Made by a program: the position numbers and the translations under genes. A stretch of 16,190 nt of DNA from Anaerolineales bacterium UBA1429 (lineage in GTDB: Bacteria > Chloroflexota > Anaerolineae > UBA1429): the NCBI GenBank assembly GCA_002329325.1, contig DCTX01000026.1, forward strand, positions 20,144 through 36,333, read 5' to 3'. Of the stretch, positions 1 to 7,257 are shown piece after piece. The stretch's first letter is position 1. Each line of letters opens with the position of its first letter. Below the pieces are notes generated by a model. The model made no database searches. It was not told the origin of the DNA and saw only the letters and a program-made list of their open reading frames with translations.

Positions 1-13
1 TGCCGAGCCGCAT
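1..13 (-). CDS. Possible start of the next operon gene (cut by window edge)
   Basis: Only the first four codons would be visible: on the minus strand an ATG at 13-11 reads Met-Arg-Leu-Gly and runs off the window. An AGGAG sits 4 nt before this ATG and overlaps the stop codon of the upstream permease gene, the layout expected of a translationally coupled downstream gene. Permeases of this family are usually encoded beside a LolD/MacB-type ATPase, which is absent from the rest of the window, so such an ATPase is the natural guess. The product cannot be identified from four residues. Confidence 0.35.
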
Positions 14-14
14 C

Positions 15-2810
15 CTACTCCTGGTTGCCCATGCGCAGCACCTGGAAGAGCTGCTGTTGCACCACACGGATCAAAATCGTCCCACCGATCACGATCAGGG
101 CCACCGTCACGCTGGCAGCCATCCAGCTCGCGCTGCCCCAATCCACCACCGGCAGGAAGGGCGGGATCTGCTGCGCCGGGTTCTGGGTCAGCGGGAAGTA
201 GGGCACGTAAAGCTGTGAGCTGATCACGCCCAGGATGATGCCCGCCACGACGCCATAGGCCAACACCAGCAGATACTCGCTGGCCACGATCCCGATGATC
301 TCCCGGCTGTGCATCCCGATGGCCCGCAACATGGCAAAGCGCGTGGTGCGCCCCGTAAGGTTGGCAAAGCTGTAGATCAACAGCTCTGCGCCCGAGAGCA
401 ACACGCCCGTCAGGAAGCAGACGGTCAGCAACCCAAAGATGCCGATGCGCTCCAGGTTCTGCTGATCCTCTCGGATGAGCTCCTGCAGGTTCGCCGAGCG
501 CGCCGGGCTGATCTGCATCTTTTCGATCTCTTCCAGCACAGTGCGCGGGTTCGCGTCGGGCGAAAGGCGCGCCCAGATGCTGTGGCTAAAGGAGCCGCCG
601 ATCTGACGCTGCACATAGTCCATATTGCCCACCAGGTACAGGGGGCCGTTCGTCCCTATGGTGGGGAAGTAGTCATAGTAGCCCACAATGCGGAACTGGA
701 ACTGGTAGATCACCTCGCTGATGGACACGTCCAGAGTGATCTCCTCGGTCAGGTCCTGCGGAAGCTGAGCCGCCAGGCTGGTGGGGATCAGCACCCCGTT
801 GGGCGTAGTCCCCAATCGGTTCATCAGCTCCCCCAGCGACACGGACGCAAAGTCAGGTCGCCAGTAGACGACGTCAGGAAAATCCAGCCGGTCCACCAAC
901 AGCAGGTTGACCTCGGGCAGGTCGCGGGTGCGCTGCATGCTCGCGCTGAACTTGCCGACTCGGGTGGCCCGCTCGATGCCGGGAACCGCCTCGTAGTCCG
1001 AGGGCGGCACCAGCCAGGAATCGGCCCCGCCAGACTCGCCCGGCAGGAGCTCGAAGGAGAGGTCGGTGCCCACCTGGTAGCGCAGGCGGTCCACCAGCCA
1101 GATGTCTGCGCTGCGGGCGAGCGAGGCGTAAAAGATGCCCAGGTTCAGGCACAGCACCAGCAAGAAGACGGGGATCCGATACTGCTGTCCCTCGCGCACC
1201 AGGCTGGTCCAGCCAAAGTAGGTGGGCGTGGAGGGCAAGAAGCGCGCCACCAGCGCCAGAGGCCGGATCAGGATCAGGAACAGCTCAGCCGAGATGAGGC
1301 TGGAGGCGAACAGGAACAGGGTGGGCGCCAACAACAAGAGTGGGTCGCGCGTGCTCTCGCCGGCGGAGCGTATGCCCATCAACCCCAGGGGGCCGCCCTG
1401 CACGAGCTGATAGTAGGCATAATAGGTGGCGGCGGCCAGGAACGCCAGCAGCAGAAAGCGCAAGACGCCGCCGCTACCGATCGAGCGGGCCCGGTCGCGC
1501 TCGTAGGTGACGATGCTGAAGCGGGTTGCCAGCCAGGTGGGCACCAGCCGCGCGGCCAGCCCCAATCCCAGGGCAAGCCAGATCAGCCGCGCCTCCGCCG
1601 CGATCAGGCTGACCTGCAGCGGTTCGCGTGAGGTGAAATGCAGAAAGCCAAAGGAATAGCCCATGAGCCTCGCCAGGGCCACGCCTGCGACCACGCCGAG
1701 CGGCGTGGCAATCGCCAGGACGATCAGCGTCTCCAGGAACGCCAACAGCATCAACTGGGAGCGGCTGGTGCCACGGCTGCGCACGATGGCCGTCTCGCGA
1801 ATCTGAAAGCGCGCCGTCACAAAGGATACCGAGGCGATGAACGAGGCCAGGATGCCCATCAGGGGCAAGGCGAAGGTGAGCAGGATATCCGAGAGGGTGG
1901 TCTTGCGGCTCTGGGCGCGGAGCAGCTCCTGGTCGGGCGCATAGTCCATGGCGCCATCGGGCACGCGCCGCCCCACCTCGCGCTGGATGTTCTCCAGGGC
2001 CTGGATGTACTGGGGCACCTGGTCCAGGCTCATGCGCGAGTCGTCCAGGATAAAGTACCAGAAGGCAAAGCCAAAACCCTCGGGCGTGATGGGAGCGATG
2101 AACGAGGCATACTGCTCCGGCGTTGTCACCACCACGTCCTGGAACAGCCGGCGGGGCTCCCAATACCAGTAGGGCTCCAGCGCGTCGATCGGCTCCCAGA
2201 AGCCGGCGATCTTGACGCGGATCGGCTCGGCGCCGGCCCTAAAGAAGTAGGCCATATCCAGCTCTTCGCCCACCTGCAGGGCGAGTTGGTCCGCCGCCTG
2301 GCGCACCACCCACACGTTCAGGACGTTCTCGTCGTCTATCTGCCCATACGGTACGCCATGGGTCACTTCTATATGTTCTTCGATCCCATCCACGATGGCC
2401 ACTCGCACGCTGGCCAGGTCGGGCTCCTGGGCGGTATATACCTTGCCGGGCAGGCGCAGCCGCAGAGGGGGGCTCTGGTACTGGGCATAGCTGCCGACCA
2501 CGGGCAAGCCCACCTCGGTGCGCAGCGTGTCCGCCAGCCAATCGTGCACGTAGCGCCCCTCCTCCAGGGTGAGGGGCTGGCGCCCTTTGGGCAGGCCATA
2601 GTACCGCACCGAGAAGGGCGGGCGATTCACCGCCTGGGTGCGCACATTGAGCTCCTCCCGCAGGATGAGCCGGCTGACTCCCTCGGAGAAGACGGGCACT
2701 GCCACCATGATGGCGACGGTGATGGCGACAGACAGGAGGATCAGGATATTGAGGAACGTGCGGCTGAGGAGGCGACGTAGAGCAAATCGGAGAAGGGCAA
2801 GGATGGTCAT
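15..2810 (-). CDS. ABC transporter permease, double FtsX (MacB/LolE-like) type
   Basis: A 931-residue inner-membrane protein with about ten predicted membrane segments. One segment lies near the N-terminus (about 20-41), followed by a large extracytoplasmic domain (about 42-305), a core block of segments (about 309-565), a second extracytoplasmic domain (about 570-785) and three final segments (about 790-917). Two FtsX-type modules are seen from the paired conserved turns VRSRGTSRSQ and LRAIGMHSRE, which follow TM2 and TM8. Proteins of this design work with a LolD/MacB-type ATPase and use mechanical movement to export or extract lipoproteins, peptides or antibiotics; the substrate here is unknown. 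ATG 2810 is chosen because the protein then opens with the short basic stretch before TM1 usual for the family, and GGTGAG lies 12 nt upstream. The frame extends to an ATG at 2888, adding 26 residues with no FtsX character. A promoter candidate lies at 2895-2922. Confidence 0.9.
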   Translation of the reverse strand: MTILALLRFALRRLLSRTFLNILILLSVAITVAIMVAVPVFSEGVSRLILREELNVRTQAVNRPPFSVRYYGLPKGRQPLTLEEGRYVHDWLADTLRTEVGLPVVGSYAQYQSPPLRLRLPGKVYTAQEPDLASVRVAIVDGIEEHIEVTHGVPYGQIDDENVLNVWVVRQAADQLALQVGEELDMAYFFRAGAEPIRVKIAGFWEPIDALEPYWYWEPRRLFQDVVVTTPEQYASFIAPITPEGFGFAFWYFILDDSRMSLDQVPQYIQALENIQREVGRRVPDGAMDYAPDQELLRAQSRKTTLSDILLTFALPLMGILASFIASVSFVTARFQIRETAIVRSRGTSRSQLMLLAFLETLIVLAIATPLGVVAGVALARLMGYSFGFLHFTSREPLQVSLIAAEARLIWLALGLGLAARLVPTWLATRFSIVTYERDRARSIGSGGVLRFLLLAFLAAATYYAYYQLVQGGPLGLMGIRSAGESTRDPLLLLAPTLFLFASSLISAELFLILIRPLALVARFLPSTPTYFGWTSLVREGQQYRIPVFLLVLCLNLGIFYASLARSADIWLVDRLRYQVGTDLSFELLPGESGGADSWLVPPSDYEAVPGIERATRVGKFSASMQRTRDLPEVNLLLVDRLDFPDVVYWRPDFASVSLGELMNRLGTTPNGVLIPTSLAAQLPQDLTEEITLDVSISEVIYQFQFRIVGYYDYFPTIGTNGPLYLVGNMDYVQRQIGGSFSHSIWARLSPDANPRTVLEEIEKMQISPARSANLQELIREDQQNLERIGIFGLLTVCFLTGVLLSGAELLIYSFANLTGRTTRFAMLRAIGMHSREIIGIVASEYLLVLAYGVVAGIILGVISSQLYVPYFPLTQNPAQQIPPFLPVVDWGSASWMAASVTVALIVIGGTILIRVVQQQLFQVLRMGNQE

Positions 2811-2894
2811 ATAGTCCGTGAACTCACCTTGGTCATGGAAGTCTGCAACGACGCCGCCGGGGATGCACGCCTGGCTGCCCCGGAACATGCTGCA

Positions 2895-2922
2895 AGTATA
2901 GCTCTTTCCGAGAGAACGTCAA
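2895..2922 (-). promoter_or_regulatory. Sigma-70-like promoter for the ABC permease
   Basis: On the minus strand TTGACG (2922-2917) is followed after 16 nt by TATACT (2900-2895). This is 5/6 and 5/6 to the housekeeping consensus. Transcription would begin near 2888, giving a leader of about 78 nt before ATG 2810. It is the best promoter match in the window. Confidence 0.6.
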
Positions 2923-3046
2923 CGCACGGCCCGCTTGCCTTGCGGCGATGCCAAAGCCAAGGGCCCCGTAGAGCGTTGGGCTCGGGCGCTCGGGGCGTGC
3001 GCCTACCTGTTGCGTGCATTCTATCGCGCTTTTTCGTGGGGGCGGG

Positions 3047-3060
3047 GGGCGACTTCGCCC
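3047..3060. repeat. GGGCGA/TCGCCC hairpin element, copy 1
   Basis: GGGCGA (3047-3052) and TCGCCC (3055-3060) are perfect inverted arms around a 2-nt centre. A competing pairing uses GGGCGAC with GTCGCCC at 3063-3069. The element resembles hairpins in the gaps at 7469-7489, 7612-7631 and 9766-9787, so it is read as one of a dispersed intergenic set. Such short GC arms can arise by chance in GC-rich DNA. Confidence 0.4.
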
Positions 3061-3137
3061 TTGTCGCCCGTGACTCGCCGTTGCCGCCTCGCCAGCAGAC
3101 TGCCGCCGGCATCGCCTCGCGCCCCCGCCGACGAAGC

Positions 3138-3166
3138 TTGCGCGCACGCCCCTTTCCCTCTAGAAT
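3138..3166 (+). promoter_or_regulatory. Candidate promoter of the M42-larC-QTMAN operon
   Basis: TTGCGC (3138-3143) and TAGAAT (3161-3166) are separated by 17 nt. The -10 is 5/6 to consensus and the -35 only 3/6. Transcription would start near 3173, leaving a leader of about 32 nt before ATG 3205. The AT-richer TAGAAT stands out in a very GC-rich neighbourhood. Confidence 0.45.
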
Positions 3167-3204
3167 AGCCGAGTAGCCTGAACTATCCCAGAAAGGTGCC
3201 CCGC

Positions 3205-4272
3205 ATGGCCGATCTGATTCGTGACGCCTATCTCATCGCTTCCCTCGTCGAGCTGCTGGAGACCCCCAGCCCCACCGGCTATCACGAGCAGATCATGTCT
3301 CGCATCGAGGCCCGCCTCGGCGCCCTGGCGCTGCCGGGGCTGGCGCTGGCCCGCACCGCCAAAGGCGCCCTGCTGGCCACGGTGCCCGGCCGCAGCGCCG
3401 ATCGTCCCCGCGCCCTTTCGGCCCATGTGGACACCCTGGGCGCCATGGTCCGCGAGATCAAGGCCAACGGGCGGCTGCTCTTGACCCAGCTGGGCGGCTA
3501 TGCCTGGAACTCGGTGGAGAACGAGAATGTGACCGTCCACACCGTGCGCGATGGCCTGCGCCTGCGCGGCACGATCCAGACCGTGAGCCCCAGCGTGCAC
3601 ACCAGCGATCAGGCCCGCAACGGCAAGCGGGAGGACGAGCGCATGGAGGTCCGCCTCGATGCCCGCACCGCCAGCAAAGATGAGACCCTGGCCCTGGGCA
3701 TCGATGTGGGCGATTTCGTCTCCTTTGACCCCCGGGTCGAGTTGACAGATACGGGTTATGTCAAGAGCCGCCATCTGGATGACAAGGCGGGCGTGGCCGT
3801 GCTCCTGGCCGTTCTGGAGGCCTTGTCCCGCTCCGAGCAGCTCCCTGCGCAACGCACCACCTTCTTCTTTAGCAACTATGAGGAGGTGGGCCACGGCGCC
3901 TCCGCCGGGCTCCCCGCCGACCTGGCCGAGCTCCTGGTGATCGACATGGCCGCCAGCACCACCGGCGAGCATCAGAATTCTGACGAGTACTCGGTGGGCA
4001 TCTGTGCCAAGGATTCGTCCGGCCCCTACGACCTGGCGCTGCGCCGCCGCCTGACGGCCCTCGCCGTCGCCCAGGGCATCGCCCACCGCATAGACACCTA
4101 CCCCCACTATGGGTCCGATGGCAGCGCCCTGTTGCGGGCGGGCGGCGATGTGCGCGTGGGCCTCATCGGCCCCGGCGTGGACGCCAGCCACGCCTACGAG
4201 CGCACCCATCGGGACAGCCTGTCGGCCACGGCTCTGCTGGCGCTACACTACGTTCTGACGTCAGACGACTGA
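3205..4272 (+). CDS. M42 family dinuclear metallo-aminopeptidase
   Basis: A 355-residue cytosolic protein of the M42 (FrvX/YpdE-like) family, which removes N-terminal residues from short peptides using two divalent metals. The metal ligands are all visible: H74 and D76 in SAHVDTLG, bridging D192 in LDDKAG, the catalytic/metal pair E226-E227 in NYEEVGHGAS, D247 in VIDMA and H335 near the C-terminus in YERTHRDS. Length is normal. The C-terminal stretch with HYGSDGSA and GPGVDASHAYERTH recalls, from memory, the M42 subfamily found beside N-acetylglutaminylglutamine amide synthesis genes (TIGR03106), but those partner genes are absent here, so that role is not claimed. The ATG is preferred over an in-frame GTG three codons earlier because GAAAGG lies 8 nt before it. 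It is the first gene of a three-gene operon; larC begins 29 nt downstream. Confidence 0.9.
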   Translation: MADLIRDAYLIASLVELLETPSPTGYHEQIMSRIEARLGALALPGLALARTAKGALLATVPGRSADRPRALSAHVDTLGAMVREIKANGRLLLTQLGGYAWNSVENENVTVHTVRDGLRLRGTIQTVSPSVHTSDQARNGKREDERMEVRLDARTASKDETLALGIDVGDFVSFDPRVELTDTGYVKSRHLDDKAGVAVLLAVLEALSRSEQLPAQRTTFFFSNYEEVGHGASAGLPADLAELLVIDMAASTTGEHQNSDEYSVGICAKDSSGPYDLALRRRLTALAVAQGIAHRIDTYPHYGSDGSALLRAGGDVRVGLIGPGVDASHAYERTHRDSLSATALLALHYVLTSDD

Positions 4273-4301
4273 CCGTCGTCGTTCTTGAGAAAGGCCCTAT
4301 C

Positions 4302-5228
4302 GTGAGCAAGCGCATCGCTTATTTCGATTGCTTCTCCGGCGCCGCCGGAGACATGCTGCTGGCCGCCCTGCTGGACGCCGGGCTATCCCTGGATGATCTG
4401 CGCGCCGACCTGGACAAGATGCCCGTGGGCGGGTACGAGCTCAGGCTGGAGCCGGCTCGCCAGCATGGGATCACCGGCAGCCGCTTTGACGTGGTTGACC
4501 TGGGCGAGGAGCGCCCGGCCCGCAATCTGACGCTGATCCGCGAGATCCTGGCCCACACCGACCTGCCCGAAGCGGTGATCGGCAAGGCCCTGCGGGTGTT
4601 CACCCGGCTGGGTGAGGCCGAGGCGCGGGTGCATGGCGTCGGGCTGGACGAGATCCACTTCCACGAGGTGGGCGCCATAGACGCGCTGGTGGATATCGTG
4701 GGCTTTTGCGCCGCCCTGCAGAGATTGGGCATTGAGGCGGTCTACGCCTCGGCCCTGCCCCTGGGCAGCGGCGTGGTGCGCACCGAGCACGGCCTGTTGC
4801 CGGTGCCCGCCCCCGCCACGCTCGAGTTGCTGGCCGAGGTCGGGGCGCCCGTGTTGAGCGACGAGGCGCGGGCCGAGCTGGTCACGCCTACGGGCGCGGC
4901 CCTGCTCAGCACCCTGGCCACCTTTGCGCGCCCGGCCATGCACATCCAGGCCGTCGGCTATGGCTTTGGCGTCAAGGAGTTCGCCTGGCCCAACATGGTC
5001 CGGGTCTGGATCGGCGAGGAGATCGAGAATGCGCCGCGCGGCCCTCGCCCCACCGCCGCCCATGCCCACGAACACGCCCACGCGCACACGCACGAGGGGC
5101 ATACCCACGACCACGGGCACGGGCACGACCACGACCATGAGCACGAGCATGGGCACGGGGAGCATGACCATGAGCATGGGCATGGCGAGCACGACCACGC
5201 GCATCCCCACACCCACGAGCATAGCTGA
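4302..5228 (+). CDS. larC: LarC-type nickel insertion protein, short form with His-rich tail
   Basis: A 308-residue protein. Residues 1 to about 242 match the LarC (TIGR00299/DUF111) N-terminal domain, with the diagnostic opening YFDCFSGAAGDML, the DEIHFHEVGAIDALVDIVG block at 116-134, the LPVPAPATLELL block at 166-177, and TPTGAALL. Full LarC inserts nickel into the pyridinium bisthiocarboxylate nucleotide to make the NPN cofactor of lactate racemase and related enzymes. A normal LarC is about 400 residues with a second, C-terminal CTP-binding domain (LarC2). Here the protein instead ends in a tail (254-308) with 26 His in 55 residues, mostly alternating with Asp, Glu, Gly or Ala, a likely nickel or zinc store. 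No LarC2 is seen downstream, since the next gene begins 18 nt later. GTG start: GAGAAAGG lies 7 nt upstream. larA, larB and larE are not in the window. Confidence 0.88.
   Translation: MSKRIAYFDCFSGAAGDMLLAALLDAGLSLDDLRADLDKMPVGGYELRLEPARQHGITGSRFDVVDLGEERPARNLTLIREILAHTDLPEAVIGKALRVFTRLGEAEARVHGVGLDEIHFHEVGAIDALVDIVGFCAALQRLGIEAVYASALPLGSGVVRTEHGLLPVPAPATLELLAEVGAPVLSDEARAELVTPTGAALLSTLATFARPAMHIQAVGYGFGVKEFAWPNMVRVWIGEEIENAPRGPRPTAAHAHEHAHAHTHEGHTHDHGHGHDHDHEHEHGHGEHDHEHGHGEHDHAHPHTHEHS
5145..5198 (+). repeat. 27-bp tandem duplication inside the larC His tail
   Basis: Two adjacent 27-nt units (5145-5171 and 5172-5198) both encode EHGHGEHDH. They differ at four positions, all synonymous third-base changes. 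This suggests the tail grew by in-frame duplication and the peptide was then kept while the DNA drifted. Confidence 0.8.
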
Positions 5229-5246
5229 CCGGGGAGCCCCCAGGCC

Positions 5247-6353
5247 ATGCGCATCGCCCTCCTGAGCCCCTACGATACGGGCTCGCACCGGGCCTGGCTG
5301 GCGGGATATGCGCGCCATAGCGCCCACGAGATCGCGCCGCTGACGCTGCAGGGCCAGTTCTGGAAGTGGCGCATGCACGGCGGCGCGGTGACGCTGGCCC
5401 GCCGCTACCGCGAGCAGGCCCTGGCCGGCGACCTGCTGCTGGCCACCGACATGCTGGACCTGACTACGTTCCTGGCCCTCACCCGAGACGAGACCCACGG
5501 CCTGCCCGTGGGTCTCTACATGCACGAGAACCAGCTCACCTACCCCACCCGCCCTGGCGAGTCCCGCGATCTGCACTATGCCTTCATCAACTATGCCTCG
5601 ATGCTCTGCGCCGACGCTGTATTCTTCAACTCGGCCTACCACCTGGAATCGTGGTTCGACGAGTTGCCGCGCCTGCTCAAGCACTTTCCCGACTATAACG
5701 AGCTAAACACGATCCCCCTGTTGCGAGAGCGCAGCCATGTGTTGCCCCTGGGACTGGACCTGGCCCCGCTGGACGCCCAGCGCCCCGCTCAGCCCCGCAG
5801 CGGCCCGCTGCTGATCCTCTGGAACCACCGCTGGGAGTATGACAAGCAACCGGCGCCCTTCTTCCAGGCCCTCTACGCTTTGCAGGCGCGCAGACTGGAT
5901 TTCCGCGTGGCGCTGCTGGGGGAGCACTTTGTGCGCATCCCCCCCGAGTTCGAGGAGGCGCGGGAGCGCCTGGGGGAGCGCATCGTCCAGTTCGGCTATG
6001 CCGAGTCGCGGGCCGACTATGCCCGCTGGCTCTGGCGCGCCGACCTGGTGGTGAGCACGGCTATCCACGAGTTCTTTGGCGCGGCGGTGGTCGAGGCCCT
6101 CTATTGCGACTGCTACCCCCTTCTGCCCAACCGTCTCACCTACCCCCAGTTCATCCCTGCCGAGGACCGCGCCGCCTGCCTGTACGATGTGGACGAGGCC
6201 CTGGTGGAGCGGCTGGCCTGGGCCGCGAGCCATGTGGAGGCAGTGCGCGCCCGCTCCTGGCGCAACGTGGCCGCCCGGTACGACTGGGGCGCCCTGGCCC
6301 CGGCATATGACGAGGCGTTGGCCCACGTAGCCGCCATGCCCCGCCCAGCCTGA
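5247..6353 (+). CDS. DUF3524 glycosyltransferase, tRNA-queuosine alpha-mannosyltransferase-like
   Basis: A 368-residue soluble GT-B glycosyltransferase of the DUF3524/GTDC1 family. The vertebrate member (QTMAN) mannosylates queuosine in tRNA-Asp; the substrate of bacterial members is, to my knowledge, less certain. Family motifs visible: SPYDTGSHRAW (7-17), the acceptor-side YMHENQLTYP (91-100), NYASMLCADAVFFNSAYH (115-132), WNHRWEYDKQP at the start of the C-terminal Rossmann half (192-202), and HEFFGAAVVEALYCDCYP (274-291), which carries the E-x7-E nucleotide-sugar signature (E275, E283). Length is normal and no signal peptide or membrane segment is seen. GGGGAG lies 10 nt before the ATG. 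The gene starts 18 nt after larC, so it is probably cotranscribed. No queuosine synthesis gene (tgt, queA, queG) is in the window. Confidence 0.88.
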   Translation: MRIALLSPYDTGSHRAWLAGYARHSAHEIAPLTLQGQFWKWRMHGGAVTLARRYREQALAGDLLLATDMLDLTTFLALTRDETHGLPVGLYMHENQLTYPTRPGESRDLHYAFINYASMLCADAVFFNSAYHLESWFDELPRLLKHFPDYNELNTIPLLRERSHVLPLGLDLAPLDAQRPAQPRSGPLLILWNHRWEYDKQPAPFFQALYALQARRLDFRVALLGEHFVRIPPEFEEARERLGERIVQFGYAESRADYARWLWRADLVVSTAIHEFFGAAVVEALYCDCYPLLPNRLTYPQFIPAEDRAACLYDVDEALVERLAWAASHVEAVRARSWRNVAARYDWGALAPAYDEALAHVAAMPRPA

Positions 6354-6370
6354 GCGCCACCCGTTCGCCT

Positions 6371-6598
6371 GCGGCACTGCGGCTTGGCGTGTGATTCGCT
6401 GTAGCGCTCGCGACGAGCCTCGCGCAGAGACGCCAAGACGCCAAGAGGGATCAGGTCGTTTCTGCCTTGGCGGCTCTGCGGCTTGGCGCGAGGTTCCCTG
6501 TGGCGATCCCGGCATACCTCGCGCAAAGACGCCAAGATGCAGAGAGGAACTCCTTCTGTGGCGCTCTGCGGCTCTGCGGCCTGGCGCGAGATTCCCCC
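6371..6598. repeat. Tandem array of a 99-bp hairpin repeat
   Basis: About 2.2 copies of a 99-bp unit fill the gap between two convergent genes. Right-arm copies (CTGCGGCTTGGCG or close variants) begin at 6377, 6476 and 6574. Left-arm copies (CCTCGCGCAGAGACGCC or CCTCGCGCAAAGACGCC) begin at 6418 and 6517. Each left arm can pair with the next right arm: 6418-6425 with 6486-6493 over 8 perfect bp, and 6518-6524 with 6584-6590 over 7. The inner CAGAGACGCCAAGA and TTGGCGGCTCTGCGG stretches extend the pairing imperfectly. Repeats built from such 'CGCAGAGACGC' text are, as I recall, widespread intergenic elements in several phyla. The array abuts the stop codon of the minus-strand gene and may act as a shared 3' structure. 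Confidence 0.8.
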
Positions 6599-7257
6599 TA
6601 TTCGGCGAACTCGAGGATGCCGAACCGCCAGGGGGTGTGGTAATTGAGGCGGCCCGGAGGCGACCAGGCGCTGTACTCGTCGCCCTGGGCGCCACGGTCG
6701 ATGCGATACAGATTCATACGCCAGCGGTCGCCCACCTGGGGCGGCAGGTGAGGCGCCGTCATGAAATCGCTCATGGGCACGGCCAGCTCCACCGTCCAGG
6801 CCCGGTCGGCGGTGCCGCGCCGGGTGGGGTCGCCGTCCACCGTCACGGCCGTCTGCAGCCCGGCGCTATCCCAGTCCCACAGGCCGCGCTGCCGGTCGTC
6901 GCGCCAGAGCATGAACAGGTCCAGCACGGCGTTCAGCGGGCTGACCTCGATCTCCACATAGCCATGGCCGTCGCCATCGGCATCCACGAACAGCTCCACC
7001 ACCTCCTGGTTGTAGATGTCCTGGTCGCGCTCGGTGGTGATGCCCCAGATGTCGTCGTCCCGGCACTCGAAGGCCGCATAGAGATAGTCGTCGTCCCAGA
7101 GAAGGCGCGCGCGGGTGGGCTGGCGGGGCGGGGCGCCGCTATCGGCCAGGGCCAACTCGACGATCTGGGCATCCTGCCAGGCGGGCTCGTCCAGCAGGCC
7201 ATTGACGACGATGGGGCCGTGCGCCCGGCGGCAGCGATAGACGGGCAGGGTATCCAT
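6598..7257 (-). CDS. Carbohydrate-binding family 9-like protein
   Basis: A 219-residue protein resembling the CBM9-like domain (PF06452-type) as a stand-alone module. Hallmarks: the early NGLLDEPAW (19-27), the strand ARLLWDDDYLYAAFE (50-64), the VVELFVDADGDGHGYVEIEV core (86-105), then NAVLD, GDRWRMNLYRID (176-187), AWSP (197-200) and the closing FGILEF (212-217). Related domains bind sugar chain ends in xylanases, but many free-standing members have no known ligand. There is no signal peptide, so it is probably cytoplasmic. ATG 7257 is chosen because AAAGGAG precedes it at 7-nt spacing and the upstream extension of 30 residues is Pro/Ser-rich without domain features. It stands alone on its strand, facing the 99-bp repeat array downstream and the sugar-catabolism operon upstream. 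No enzyme activity is claimed. Confidence 0.85.
   Translation of the reverse strand: MDTLPVYRCRRAHGPIVVNGLLDEPAWQDAQIVELALADSGAPPRQPTRARLLWDDDYLYAAFECRDDDIWGITTERDQDIYNQEVVELFVDADGDGHGYVEIEVSPLNAVLDLFMLWRDDRQRGLWDWDSAGLQTAVTVDGDPTRRGTADRAWTVELAVPMSDFMTAPHLPPQVGDRWRMNLYRIDRGAQGDEYSAWSPPGRLNYHTPWRFGILEFAE

Larger units (their letters stand above)
2811..3204. other. Divergent intergenic region with two promoters and hairpins
   Basis: A 394-bp gap between the divergent permease and peptidase genes. It holds a minus-strand promoter candidate (2895-2922), a plus-strand one (3138-3166) and two hairpin-capable stretches. In the first (2963-2996), GCCCCG plus AGCG pair with CGCT plus CGGGGC across a 3-nt bulge. 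In the second (3047-3069), GGGCGAC can pair with GTCGCCC, or GGGCGA with the nearer TCGCCC. Reading frames crossing the gap are arginine/proline-rich, overlap one another and have no recognisable domain, so I see no gene. Confidence 0.6.

Noticed and set aside
309..2780. Long plus-strand frames (440 and 380 codons) opposite the ABC permease
   Set aside because: Gln/Arg/His-rich low-complexity translations opposite a well-supported membrane protein.
2829..3176. Overlapping reading frames on both strands in the permease-peptidase gap
   Set aside because: Arg/Pro/Ala-rich translations without motifs, crossing promoter candidates and hairpins; best explained as noncoding GC-rich DNA.
4302..5246. 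Programmed frameshift joining LarC1 to a hidden LarC2 domain
   Set aside because: The other frames through and after the His tail show no LarC2-like sequence, and the next gene starts only 18 nt after the stop.
4383..5684. 433-codon open frame antisense to larC and the glycosyltransferase gene
   Set aside because: Contains long Val/Met/Pro stretches that are simply the complement of the His-rich repeat; no domain recognised.
6371..6598. CRISPR array
   Set aside because: The repeated unit is 99 bp, tandem without unique spacers of regular size, with only about two copies and no cas gene nearby.
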